Source: Hyphomonadaceae bacterium
Lineage (GTDB): Bacteria; Pseudomonadota; Alphaproteobacteria; Caulobacterales; Aquidulcibacteraceae
NCBI GenBank assembly: GCA_021731815.1
Contig: JAKFWO010000026.1
Span: forward strand, 1-64,000
DNA length: 64,000 bases
Direction of reading: 5' to 3'
The notes below the pieces were generated by a model. It saw only the letters and a list, made by a program, of their open reading frames with translations. It did not search any database and was not told where the DNA came from. The translations under genes and the position numbers were made by a program. Below are positions 8,064 through 16,672 of this stretch, one piece after another. The stretch's first letter is position 1; each line of letters begins with the position of its first letter.

Positions 8064-9371
8064 TCAGGCTCCCGAGCGGGCGAATTGGTGGTCGGCCTCG
8101 CGGGCGGCGTCGAATCGGGCGCGCATGAACGCTTTCATGCGCGGTGCGATTTCCATGCGGAAGCGCCGTCCGTTGAACACGCCATAATGGCCGACGCCGG
8201 GCTGAACGTAATCGACGCGCATGGCGGCCGGAATGCCCGAGCACAGATCATGCGCCGCCTGGGTCTGGCCGATACCAGAAATGTCGTCCTTCTCGCCCTC
8301 GACCGTCATCAGGCCGATTTTTTCGATGGCCTGCAGATCCACCTTGCGCCCACGCCAGTAAAACCGGTCGGTGGCCAGATGGTGTTCCTGGAAAATGCGC
8401 TGGATGGTGGAGAGATAGAATTCCTCGGTCAGATCGAGGACTGCGAGATATTCATCATAGAATTCGCGGTGGCGCGAGGCTGAATCGCCATCGCCTTCCA
8501 CCAGATGGTTGAAGAATTCCCAATGGGCGTCGACATGACGTTCCCAATTGAGATTCATGAAACTCGCAAGCTGCACGAAGCCGGGATAGACGCGCCGCAG
8601 GGTCCCCGGCCAGGGAGCGGGCACGGTGTGGATCATATTGGAGCGGAACCAGTCGAAGGGCCGTTCCTCGGCCAGACGATTGGGGATGGTCGGCGAACAT
8701 CTGGTGTCGATGGGCGAGCCCATATAGGTCATGGTCGCCGGCAGATTGGGATTGTTCTCCTCGGCCATCAGCGCGATCGCGGCCAGCACCGGCGGTCCCG
8801 GCTGGCAGACGCTGACCACATGGGCATCCGGGCCCAGAAAGCCGAACATGGCGCGGATATAGGCGATGTAATCGTCGAGATCGAAGCGACCGTCCCAGAC
8901 CGGGCGCATCCGCGCATCGGCCCAATCGGTGACATAGACCTCATGATCGGGCAGAAATGCCGCCACCGTGCCGCGCAACAGGGTCGCGTAATGGCCAGAC
9001 AGCGGGGCGACGATCAGCACGCGTGGATCGGCGGCGAGGCCCCTGGTGCGCGTACCCGCGGCGCGGGCCTCGGCCAATTGGTTGGGATCACGCTCGAAAT
9101 GGATGAGGTCGCACCACACATCGCGCCAGGCGACGCGCGGTCGCACCGCGATATCGAGCCCGTTCAGGCTGGTATGAGGCAGATTCCATGCCGGTTTGCC
9201 GTAAAACCGGGTGACGGATTCGAACACATCCGACATGGCCGCGAGAGTGCGGGCACCGGGCGTTTCATTGACCGGGTTCCACGGGGCCCGCAAAGCCCAT
9301 GCATGGGTGCGGGCGAGCGCACGGGCGGGCCCGGCGGCGGCTCTTTGCATCTCATAAAGACCGTAAAGCAC
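8064..9371 (-). CDS. phaZ: intracellular polyhydroxyalkanoate depolymerase
   Basis: Hydrolyses stored poly-3-hydroxybutyrate granules in the cytoplasm. The protein starts LYGLYEMQRAA, the family's usual opening, and has about 435 residues. The lipase-box position reads VSVCQPGPPV with a cysteine nucleophile, as in this depolymerase class, and the C-terminal catalytic histidine region is VGHYGVFNGRRFR. I chose GTG 9371, preceded by AAAGGAC at suitable spacing; the longer frame to 9464 overlaps nothing conserved. The product implies that the organism stores PHA. It lies downstream of the Sco1 gene and upstream of the TfoX-like gene on the same strand. Confidence 0.92.
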   Translation of the reverse strand: MLYGLYEMQRAAAGPARALARTHAWALRAPWNPVNETPGARTLAAMSDVFESVTRFYGKPAWNLPHTSLNGLDIAVRPRVAWRDVWCDLIHFERDPNQLAEARAAGTRTRGLAADPRVLIVAPLSGHYATLLRGTVAAFLPDHEVYVTDWADARMRPVWDGRFDLDDYIAYIRAMFGFLGPDAHVVSVCQPGPPVLAAIALMAEENNPNLPATMTYMGSPIDTRCSPTIPNRLAEERPFDWFRSNMIHTVPAPWPGTLRRVYPGFVQLASFMNLNWERHVDAHWEFFNHLVEGDGDSASRHREFYDEYLAVLDLTEEFYLSTIQRIFQEHHLATDRFYWRGRKVDLQAIEKIGLMTVEGEKDDISGIGQTQAAHDLCSGIPAAMRVDYVQPGVGHYGVFNGRRFRMEIAPRMKAFMRARFDAAREADHQFARSGA

Positions 9372-9411
9372 TGTGTCGTCCTTTTCTGACGCCCTTGGCG
9401 ACTGAAATTCC

Positions 9412-10074
9412 TTACGTTTTCCCCCCGGCTTCCTGCAGCGATGCGCGCAGGCACCGCGCAACATCCTGAGGTTGATCCGAGGGTGTAAAGAAAGTCTTGA
9501 ACCGCCATTCGTGGTCGAGGAGATAAATCAGCGCGGTATGGTCGATAGTGTATTCGAGCCGGCTGTCGGGAAGTGGGGTTTTTCGATATGTCCCCGCGAA
9601 GGATTTCACGACTTCGTCAAGTTTTTCGGGGTCGATGCGTGCGCCGATCAGGCCTTTGGGGAAGCCATTCGAGCCGACATACCGCGCGAGTTCCGCCGGG
9701 CTGTCGCGCTCGGGATCCAGCGTAACCATCATGATATTGAGCGATTCGGCCGGGATTTTTTCGTCGGCCAGTACCTTGTCGATATATTGCAGAGTCAGCG
9801 GGCAGACATCAGGGCAGGAGGTGAAGCCGAAAAACAGCAGATTGGGCTTGCCCTTGAGGTCCTGCTCGCTGCGTGCGACATTGAGGTGATCCGTGAACCG
9901 GATCGGCCCACCAATACTGGCAGAAGACCGCGCCGAACAGATCAGCCCGCGCGCCCGGGGTCCGCCGGCCGCCGAAAAGTCGGGTTTCCCGGTTTGCATC
10001 AGCCAAAATGCGCCGGCACCCAGCAAAAGGCCGCACACGCCGGTCAGGGCTACCCATCGGGCAGAGCCATTCAT
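9412..10074 (-). CDS. SCO1/SenC family copper chaperone
   Basis: Membrane-anchored thioredoxin-fold protein that delivers copper to the CuA site of cytochrome c oxidase. One transmembrane segment at about residues 8-26 exports the domain. The copper ligands are present: C87 and C91 in TSCPDVCPLT and H179 in YTIDHTALIY. The total of 220 residues is normal. It is not beside cytochrome oxidase genes here. An upstream 87-codon frame ending in an ATGA overlap with its start was rejected because it begins inside the his terminator. Confidence 0.93.
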   Translation of the reverse strand: MNGSARWVALTGVCGLLLGAGAFWLMQTGKPDFSAAGGPRARGLICSARSSASIGGPIRFTDHLNVARSEQDLKGKPNLLFFGFTSCPDVCPLTLQYIDKVLADEKIPAESLNIMMVTLDPERDSPAELARYVGSNGFPKGLIGARIDPEKLDEVVKSFAGTYRKTPLPDSRLEYTIDHTALIYLLDHEWRFKTFFTPSDQPQDVARCLRASLQEAGGKT

Positions 10075-10310
10075 TCAAGGATCCCCGCGATCGTTCTTCC
10101 CCCGTCGCCGGGCAGAATGCGAAGCCAGACGCGTCTCGGCAAGCATCCTTTGCAGTCGCAGCAAAGGCCCGGCCGCAGAAACCGGATCATTCTGTCCAGG
10201 AAAATCCTTGCTCCGCCTTGGATGTGCTCCAACAGCACCGGCCTGCGCATGGGCGCGCAATTCGACGACGATCCGGGCGTGCAGGCAAAGCAGGGCCAGA
10301 ATTCAGTCAA
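10075..10310. other. gene-free leader of the Sco1 gene
   Basis: About 235 bases between the Sco1 start and the his operon terminator. An open frame crosses it on the minus strand, but its first codons are the terminator stem itself and the peptide is rich in Cys, Arg and Pro without a recognisable pattern. I see no repeat or clear promoter. Confidence 0.4.
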
Positions 10311-10340
10311 CAAAAAGGGCGTGACCTTGGCCACGCCCTG
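10311..10340 (-). terminator. rho-independent terminator of the his operon
   Basis: On the minus strand AGGGCGTG, eight loop bases, CACGCCCT, then TTTTTG. It lies about 180 bases past the hisG stop; the stretch 10341-10518 between them shows no gene. Confidence 0.8.
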
Positions 10341-10518
10341 AAATCTCTTGTTTTTCTGGATTATGCGAGACGTTTCCTCCCAGAACCGTCACAGGCTATT
10401 TCCATTCGGAATTCTATTCTTTCACGCGTTTTGCAAAGCGTGCGCGTATCGAGCCCGTTCCGCATCCAACCTCCTTGTCACTTTAATGTCAAGGTTTGGG
10501 GAAAAGATTGAACGCAGT

Positions 10519-11568
10519 TTAGGCAGTCGCGCCGGAAAACCGGGCAACGGTACCAATTCGCTGCGCAAACAGGTCAAATCGGGGGGAAATCTCGTCCCGC
10601 CAGTCCTGCAAGCGGGCAATGATGGCGGGCGCGCCTTGCCGGGTGGCGAGTGCGGAACTTGCCCGCCGGACATCTTCCTCCGCCCCCGCGAGTCCGAATT
10701 CCCCGAAAGGCACGAGGCTGAATTCGGCGCAGAGCGCCTCGCGCGCGGCGGGGCTCAGGGCCGCGCCGGGTGCGAGCAGCAAGCGCGCTTCGGCCCGGCC
10801 CCGGGCGCGCGCCTCGAACCGGAGGACAAGCTCGCGGGCAAGGGCCAGCGTCGATTCGCTCCATTCCGCGCGCATGGACAGCGCCAGTTGCGCCTGCGAT
10901 TGCAGGATCAACCCGTCACCCAGCGGCCGGAGATGGTTGTCGGCCAAAGTCGCACCGCTGGTCGTGATGTCGATGATGAATTCGGCGGCACCCGCGGCCG
11001 GCGCGCCTTCGGTCGCCCCGAGGCTTGGGGTGAAACGGCAATTGCCCACACCATGCGAGGCAAAGAACCGGCGGGCGAGATTGGGATATTTGGTGGCTCC
11101 CCGCATTCGCTTTCCGCTGCGCTGACGGAAGGCCGCCGCGGCATCGTCGAGATCGGCCATGGTCACGACATCGATCCAGGCCATGCTCACGGCCACGATG
11201 AGATCCGCCCGCCCGAAGCCGAGGCCATGGGCGAGAAAGACCCGATCCGCCAGAATTATCCCGGCGGAAATGGGTTTGACATCTTCCCCGCCTGCCGGGA
11301 TCACGGCCGATGCCATCAGGGGCTCGCTCGCCTCGCGCAGCAGATCCTCCCCGACGATCCCCGCATGAACGGCACCCGACAGAATGGCTTCGGCGATCTC
11401 TTGCGACGAAAGGAGCTGAAGCTCGATATCCGGCATGGCAGGAATGATGGCGCGATAGGCGCGCTCGCCACCGATGCGGCGGATGGGAAGCCCGATTTCG
11501 GAGAGATGGGCGGCCGCATCCTCCTGCAATCTTCCCTTGGACGGCAATGCGAGGATGAAATTGCTCAA
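10519..11568 (-). CDS. hisG: ATP phosphoribosyltransferase, catalytic subunit
   Basis: First enzyme of histidine synthesis, joining ATP and PRPP. It opens with FILALPSKGRLQEDA and has the PRPP-site-like ITTSGATLADNHLRP segment near residues 200-215. At 349 residues it is longer than the 200-230-residue short form; a helical, alanine-rich C-terminal part of about 110 residues is added, as in alphaproteobacterial HisG partners of HisZ. The ATG overlaps the hisZ stop by four bases (ATGA), so translation is probably coupled. It is the last gene of hisS-hisZ-hisG. Confidence 0.95.
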   Translation of the reverse strand: MSNFILALPSKGRLQEDAAAHLSEIGLPIRRIGGERAYRAIIPAMPDIELQLLSSQEIAEAILSGAVHAGIVGEDLLREASEPLMASAVIPAGGEDVKPISAGIILADRVFLAHGLGFGRADLIVAVSMAWIDVVTMADLDDAAAAFRQRSGKRMRGATKYPNLARRFFASHGVGNCRFTPSLGATEGAPAAGAAEFIIDITTSGATLADNHLRPLGDGLILQSQAQLALSMRAEWSESTLALARELVLRFEARARGRAEARLLLAPGAALSPAAREALCAEFSLVPFGEFGLAGAEEDVRRASSALATRQGAPAIIARLQDWRDEISPRFDLFAQRIGTVARFSGATA

Positions 11569-12692
11569 GATCCCGGCTCCGCAACCGTGAGCCCAAGGCG
11601 GTCGGGGCGAAGCGCAAAGCCTGCCGCTTTCGCGTGTCGCGCGCCATTCGAGAGGTGTCCGATCAATTGATCATAGCGTCCGCCGCCGCCAATGGAGACC
11701 ATTGCCCCGTCAGTGCCGGTGGCGGAAGTGAAGGCGAAGACCATTCCGTCGTAATAATCAAACGCCCCGCCGGATTTCGTGGAAAACACCATTTCCCGTT
11801 CTTTCGCTCCACAGGACGTCAGAAGCTCTTCTGCACCGAGACAAAAGGCCCGCGTGCGGGCAAGCGCTTCTTCCACGCGCCGGGCGCCCGGAACCAAAAA
11901 TGCGGCCTGTTGAAGAATCGGCTCGAACGGGCCGCGCAGTGAAAAGAACGTGCTGAGGACCGCAGCGATCTCGCGCGGCAGTGGGTCATTGGCCCCGCGG
12001 GTGGCGGCGCGGGCAATGATTTCAGCTTGTGTCCGCCCGGCGAGCGGTGCGCCGGCCTGCGCCTCGAAAGCAAGGCCGGCTTCGTCGAGGGTGCGGGCAG
12101 GCAGGGGAGCATCCGCAGCCCTGATCCCGGCACGCAACAGATCGGTGAGGGCCGTGGGGCGCCCCAGACGACGGCTCAGGCGTCCGCGCCAATCGGCGCT
12201 CAGTGGAAGATCGGCGATCAGCGCGGACAGAAGCGCCATGTCGGAAATCTGCACCCGCAATTTCACCGCCCCGCCGGCCATGGCCCCGGCCAATGCGCGC
12301 GCAAACAAATCGAGGTCCTCGGTAACATCCCCGCTGCCATTAAAGATTTCCCGCCCGATCTGGGCAAATTCCTCGGGTGCGCGTGATTCGAGCCCGAGGC
12401 GGAAAGCGGGCCCCTCATAGGCGACGCTGTGACCCGCCCCGGTGTCCGGCGCGGCCGCAAAAGCGAGCGCGGCGGGCAGCGTCAGATCGGGACGCAGGCA
12501 CAGACCATGGTCCTCGGAATCCTGGTGATTGGTGCGCACAAACAGCAGGCGCGGGCCGATATTCTCGCCCAGCAGGTCGAGGACGGTCTCGAAGGGCATG
12601 AGCAAAGGCGGGGAAATGGCGCGCGCATCCGCAAAGATGCTGGCGCGCAGCCGCTGGCGGCGCCCGGCGAGCATGACTTTGTCTGCGCTCAC
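11565..12692 (-). CDS. hisZ: ATP phosphoribosyltransferase regulatory subunit
   Basis: Histidyl-tRNA-synthetase-like protein without aminoacylation role that forms the allosteric hetero-octamer with HisG. It has the class II synthetase fold signs: LRPDLTLPAALAFAA in motif 2 position and SIGGGGRYDQLIGHL near the end, but lacks the full HisS anticodon-binding domain. I chose GTG 12692, which overlaps the hisS stop as GTGA; the ATG six codons later is an alternative. The frame further upstream lies wholly within hisS. About 375 residues. Confidence 0.93.
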   Translation of the reverse strand: MSADKVMLAGRRQRLRASIFADARAISPPLLMPFETVLDLLGENIGPRLLFVRTNHQDSEDHGLCLRPDLTLPAALAFAAAPDTGAGHSVAYEGPAFRLGLESRAPEEFAQIGREIFNGSGDVTEDLDLFARALAGAMAGGAVKLRVQISDMALLSALIADLPLSADWRGRLSRRLGRPTALTDLLRAGIRAADAPLPARTLDEAGLAFEAQAGAPLAGRTQAEIIARAATRGANDPLPREIAAVLSTFFSLRGPFEPILQQAAFLVPGARRVEEALARTRAFCLGAEELLTSCGAKEREMVFSTKSGGAFDYYDGMVFAFTSATGTDGAMVSIGGGGRYDQLIGHLSNGARHAKAAGFALRPDRLGLTVAEPGS

Positions 12693-14215
12693 CTTGCCGG
12701 GCTCCGCCCGAGAATTGCCAGCGCTGCCTCCGCCCATTGCGCCTCGGGCACCTCGAATTGCCCGGGACGCTCACTGCGCCATGCCGCATGGTCGGTCATT
12801 TCCCGTGCCTTTTGCGCCCCGAGCTTGAGATCTTTCAGCGTGACGATTCCCTGCGCGGCTTCGTTGGAACCGACGATCACGGCCAGAGGGGAAGCGCGAC
12901 GATCGGCATATTTCATCTGCGCCTTCATGCCCGCACTGCCCAGATAGACTTCGGCGGCGGCACCGCAGGCGCGCAATTCGGCGGCCATGGCAAAATAGCG
13001 GCCGGTCAGGCCCGGTTCGAGCGCGAGAATGACCACCGGCCCATCGCTTCCTGCCGTTTCACCGGCCTGATCGAGCGCTGCGAGTGCGGCCGCCAGCCGG
13101 GAGACGCCGATTGAAAAGCCGGTCGCGGGAACCGGTTCGCCGCGAAAGCGGCTGACCAGATCGTCATATCGCCCGCCGCCGCCCACCGCACCAAAGCGTT
13201 GGGGCGCGCCGGATTCACCCGCAATGGCGAAAGTCAGCTCGGCTTCCAATATTGGCCCGGTGTAATATTCGAGACCGCGCACCACACTCGAATTAAAGGT
13301 CACCCGGTCGGTCGCGATGGCGAGCCCGGTGAGCACTTCATCGATACGCATGAGTTCCCGCAAACCCTCCGCCCCGGCATGGGGACCCACCAGCGGCGCA
13401 AGTTCGGCAAGTGCCGCGCCGCGATCGGCCGCCCCCGTGCCGGCCCGCAGAAATCCAAGCACCTGTTCGGCCGATTCCCGCGACAGTCCAGCCCCGGGTG
13501 AAAAATCGCCGGATTCATCGCGGCGCCCGGCCATCAGCAGATCGGCGACGCCCGTTTCGCCAAGCCGGTCGAGCTTGTCCATGGCACGCAGCACGATGAG
13601 CCTGGCCTTGTCCGCCGCGGGTCCCGAATCCAGTCCCAAATCGGCCATCAGCCCGTTGAGCAATTTCCGGTTGGACAATTTGACGACATAATCGCCGCGT
13701 GTGATTCCCACCGCCTCGATCGCCGCGCACGCCATGGCGGCCATTTCGGCATCGGCTGCGGCATCCGCCACACCGACCGAATCGGCATCGCATTGCAGGA
13801 ATTCGCGGAACCGCCCGGGCCCCGGCTTTTCATTGCGAAAGACCGGACCGAAGGCATAGCGCCGAAACGGCCGCGGCAGGCGGTCGAAATGCTCGGCCAC
13901 GAAGCGCGCGAGCGGCGCGGTGAGGTCGTAACGCAGCGCAATCCACTGGCCGTCATCGTCCTCGAGGCTGAACACGCCCTCATTGGGGCGGTCCTGATCG
14001 GGCAGGAATTTGCCGAGCGCGTCGGCATATTCGAACAGCCCCGTTTCCAGCCGCTCAAATCCCCAGCTGGAATAGACCGCAGCGATCCGTTCCAGCAGGC
14101 GGGTTTCGGCGGTCAGGGCGTCGAAACGCCGATCGGGAAAGCCGCGCGGCTTGCGGGCCTGGGGGCGGAATCCGGGTGCGGGAGCGGATGGAGAAACAGG
14201 CGATTCGTTGGTCAT
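12689..14215 (-). CDS. hisS: histidine--tRNA ligase
   Basis: Class II aminoacyl-tRNA synthetase, 508 residues. Visible signatures are motif 2 (YAFGPVFRNEKPGPGRFREF), the histidine A motif region (VVRGLEYYTGPILEAE) and motif 3 (GGGRYDDLVSRF, then ATGFSIGVSRL). The C-terminal anticodon-binding domain begins near residue 400. The amino end has a proline/serine-rich stretch of about 25 residues before the HisS core, which may mean that the true start is the later GFRPQ region, though the ATG is reasonable. It heads the three-gene his operon, an arrangement common in alphaproteobacteria. Confidence 0.96.
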   Translation of the reverse strand: MTNESPVSPSAPAPGFRPQARKPRGFPDRRFDALTAETRLLERIAAVYSSWGFERLETGLFEYADALGKFLPDQDRPNEGVFSLEDDDGQWIALRYDLTAPLARFVAEHFDRLPRPFRRYAFGPVFRNEKPGPGRFREFLQCDADSVGVADAAADAEMAAMACAAIEAVGITRGDYVVKLSNRKLLNGLMADLGLDSGPAADKARLIVLRAMDKLDRLGETGVADLLMAGRRDESGDFSPGAGLSRESAEQVLGFLRAGTGAADRGAALAELAPLVGPHAGAEGLRELMRIDEVLTGLAIATDRVTFNSSVVRGLEYYTGPILEAELTFAIAGESGAPQRFGAVGGGGRYDDLVSRFRGEPVPATGFSIGVSRLAAALAALDQAGETAGSDGPVVILALEPGLTGRYFAMAAELRACGAAAEVYLGSAGMKAQMKYADRRASPLAVIVGSNEAAQGIVTLKDLKLGAQKAREMTDHAAWRSERPGQFEVPEAQWAEAALAILGRSPAR

Positions 14216-14330
14216 GGCACGCGCGAAAGCGAAGGATGTCGGATCGGATCATCGTTTGTCACGGAAGCGGAATCGGGTCAGCCTCGCGATTGCCCTCACA
14301 TCGGGCAATCGCGCTGAACAGCGGGCCTCC

Positions 14331-14804
14331 TCAATGATCGACCCGGTCGCGCTGCTGCTGACGATACAGGCCCACGAAATCGACAGGATCGATCATCAAT
14401 GGCGGATAGCCGCCTTCGCGCGTCACATCGGCGATGATCCGCCGCGCAAAGGGAAACAGCAGGCGCGGACAATCGACCAGCAGAATCGGCTCCATCTCCT
14501 CGGCCGGGATATTCTTGAGCTGGAACAGGCCTGAATAGACGAGCTCGGCGATGAACATTACCTCGGAATCGCGGGTGGCGCGCGCTTTCAGGGTGAGGTC
14601 GACCTCGAAAAAACCGTCGCCGGCCCCATGGGAATTGGCATTGACCTCGATGCCGAGATCAATGCTGGGCTCGGCAGCATCGGGCGGTGTCATTCTGTTG
14701 GCATCGGGGTTTTCGAAGCTCAGATCCTTGACGACCTGCGCGAGCACCCGCAATTGCGGCGCTTCCTGCGTTGCATCGGAACCGGAATGCGAAATATCCG
14801 TCAT
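14331..14804 (-). CDS. secB: protein-export chaperone SecB
   Basis: 157-residue tetrameric chaperone that holds preproteins unfolded and hands them to SecA. The family's strand and helix segments are clear: DLSFENP near residue 28, INVxANSHG-like VNANSHGAGDGFFEVDLTLKA, and the carboxy block DCPRLLFPFARRIIADVTREGG followed by PPLMIDPVDFVGLY. The acidic/polar N-terminal extension is usual. It is divergent from the Tim44-like gene, a classical alphaproteobacterial arrangement. Downstream about 115 bases separate it from hisS. Confidence 0.97.
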   Translation of the reverse strand: MTDISHSGSDATQEAPQLRVLAQVVKDLSFENPDANRMTPPDAAEPSIDLGIEVNANSHGAGDGFFEVDLTLKARATRDSEVMFIAELVYSGLFQLKNIPAEEMEPILLVDCPRLLFPFARRIIADVTREGGYPPLMIDPVDFVGLYRQQQRDRVDH

Positions 14805-15039
14805 GGGCGAGACCTTCGACTGGCGAACCTGCCTTCAACACATGGTTTGAAAATCATGGCTCAAGGCGCAATGGGGCTCGCTATCATGCCGATGTCAGGC
14901 GAGCAACGCTTGGCAGTCGACGGCGCGGTTATTTATCCTGTATGGTGTGTCGGGAACTGGTACCGGTTACGCGCGCGGCACGGGAATTGCCGGGGAAGGG
15001 CCGGAACCGGCTCTGCGGCACAGAATATGGAAAACCTGG

Positions 15040-15651
15040 ATGAACTGGCTGGAAATTTCGATTTACGCGGGCGTCGCACTGTTTCTGGTGCTCCAGCTTG
15101 TCCGGGTGCTCGGTCGCAAGGAAGGGCATATGGGCCACGGCCAATCTTTGGAACCCCGCCCTGCCGAGCCCGCCATGCGGTCGGCCGGCCCCGCGGATTC
15201 GGGCCGCGGGGAAGCCGAGGCCCCGCGCTTCACTGGCCCGGCCGGCTACAAATTGCGCCGCGTCTATGAGGCGGATAACAGCTTCGACCCCCAACATTTT
15301 CTCGATGGCGCGAAGGCCGCCCATGCGATGATCATCCAGGCCTTTGCCGATGGGGATCGGGACATGCTCGCGGGGCTGCTCCAGCCTTCGGTGCTGGAAC
15401 TCTATGAAACCGCGATCGACGAACGGCAGCCCGGGGAGTTTCCGCCGCGCCTGCAACGTCTGAAACATGCCGAAATCCGCGACGCCGAAGTGCGCGAAAA
15501 TCTCGGCAGCGTTTCGGTCAGTTTTGAAGCGGAGCTCGCCATCGGTGAAGGCGATCTGCGCGCCAGCCATGAATTATGGACCTTTGAACGCGCACTCGAC
15601 AGCCAATCGCCGAATTGGCTGCTGGCAGCGGTCGCCCCGATCGAGGCCTGA
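15040..15651 (+). CDS. Tim44/TimA-like membrane-associated protein
   Basis: 203 residues: one N-terminal transmembrane segment (residues 3-20, WLEISIYAGVALFLVLQL), a proline-rich linker of about 50 residues, and a Tim44-like domain from about residue 85 (FDPQHFLDGAKAAHAMIIQAFADGD ... LLQPSVLELYETAIDER). Alphaproteobacterial TimA-type proteins are ancestral relatives of the mitochondrial import motor tether. I chose ATG 15040 because it places the transmembrane helix at the start; the frame to 14947 adds an unrelated segment. Elsewhere mltA and smr often follow this gene; here murB follows after eight bases and mltA is 38 kb away. Confidence 0.9.
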   Translation: MNWLEISIYAGVALFLVLQLVRVLGRKEGHMGHGQSLEPRPAEPAMRSAGPADSGRGEAEAPRFTGPAGYKLRRVYEADNSFDPQHFLDGAKAAHAMIIQAFADGDRDMLAGLLQPSVLELYETAIDERQPGEFPPRLQRLKHAEIRDAEVRENLGSVSVSFEAELAIGEGDLRASHELWTFERALDSQSPNWLLAAVAPIEA

Positions 15652-15659
15652 GGCACCCG

Positions 15660-16655
15660 GTGTCCGACCATCAGCGGGATCGGGGCCCGCCGGCATCCAC
15701 GGATCTCCCGCCCGGCTGGCAGCGGGCTTTGCCCCCGGTGCGCGGGTCGCTGTCGTTTGGCGAGCGTCTTGCGCCCTTCACCTGGTTCCGGGTGGGCGGG
15801 CCGGCCGATGTGCTGTTCCTGCCGGCGGACGAGGCCGATCTTGCGCAATTCCTCTCGGGGCTTCCGGTGGAAATTCCGGTCACTGTGCTGGGCGTGGGCT
15901 CCAATGTCATCCTCCGCGACGGGGGGGTGGCGGGTGTGGTGATCCGGCTGGCGGGCAGGGCCTTTGCCGCGATCGAGGCCCACGGCGTGGAAATCCGCGC
16001 GGGGGCCGGGGCGCTCGATTCCCGGATTGCGCAGGCCGCGGCACAGGCCGGGATCGGGGGGCTCGAATTTCTTACCGGCGTGCCGGGCGCGCTGGGTGGC
16101 GCACTGGCCATGAATGCCGGATGTTACGGGCGGGAACTCAAGGACATTTGCGCGAGCGTTACCGCAATCGCGCGGGATGGCACGCGCCACGTTCTGGATG
16201 CCGCCGGGATGGGCTTTGCCTATCGCCGCAACGCGGCCCCGCCCGGGCTCATTTTCACCGGGGCAATGCTGGCGGGACATTCGGATTCCCCGGCGGCGAT
16301 CACTGCCCGCATGGCTGCGATCTCGGCCCGGCGCCGGAATTCCCAGCCGATTCGCGAGAAAACCGGCGGCTCAACCTTCAAAAACCCCGATCCTGAAATG
16401 TCTGGCGGACGCTCGGCATGGGCCTGCGTGGACGCGGCGGGCATGCGCGGTGCAAGGCTGGGTGATGCGCAGGTCAGCGAAGTGCACGCCAATTTTCTCA
16501 TCAATCGCGGTGAGGCCAGCGCGGAAGACATCGAAGCACTTGGCGAGCGGGTGATCGCCAATGTGCGCGAAAAGCTCGGCGTGACGCTGGAATGGGAGAT
16601 CAAGCGGATCGGCCGGCGGGTTCCGGCGCACCGAGACCGGGCTCCATCTTTCTGA
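15660..16655 (+). CDS. murB: UDP-N-acetylenolpyruvoylglucosamine reductase
   Basis: Flavoenzyme of cytoplasmic peptidoglycan precursor synthesis, 331 residues. FAD-site segments are plain (TWFRVGGPADVLFLP, VLGVGSNVILRDGG, LEFLTGVPGALGGALAMNAG), as are the catalytic serine context GGSTFKNP and the terminal EVHANFLIN block. The short type I/II architecture ends soon after. The start GTG 15660 lies eight bases after the Tim44-like stop. MurB is usually in the dcw cluster between murC and ddl in alphaproteobacteria; here it stands apart, tied to a Tim44-like gene. Confidence 0.95.
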   Translation: MSDHQRDRGPPASTDLPPGWQRALPPVRGSLSFGERLAPFTWFRVGGPADVLFLPADEADLAQFLSGLPVEIPVTVLGVGSNVILRDGGVAGVVIRLAGRAFAAIEAHGVEIRAGAGALDSRIAQAAAQAGIGGLEFLTGVPGALGGALAMNAGCYGRELKDICASVTAIARDGTRHVLDAAGMGFAYRRNAAPPGLIFTGAMLAGHSDSPAAITARMAAISARRRNSQPIREKTGGSTFKNPDPEMSGGRSAWACVDAAGMRGARLGDAQVSEVHANFLINRGEASAEDIEALGERVIANVREKLGVTLEWEIKRIGRRVPAHRDRAPSF

Positions 16656-16672
16656 ACGCGCCCGCTTGCCGC

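Noticed and set aside
10071-10334. 87-codon minus-strand frame ending in an ATGA overlap with the Sco1 gene
   Set aside because: Its first codons are the right half of the his operon terminator, and the peptide has no recognisable domain or plausible composition.
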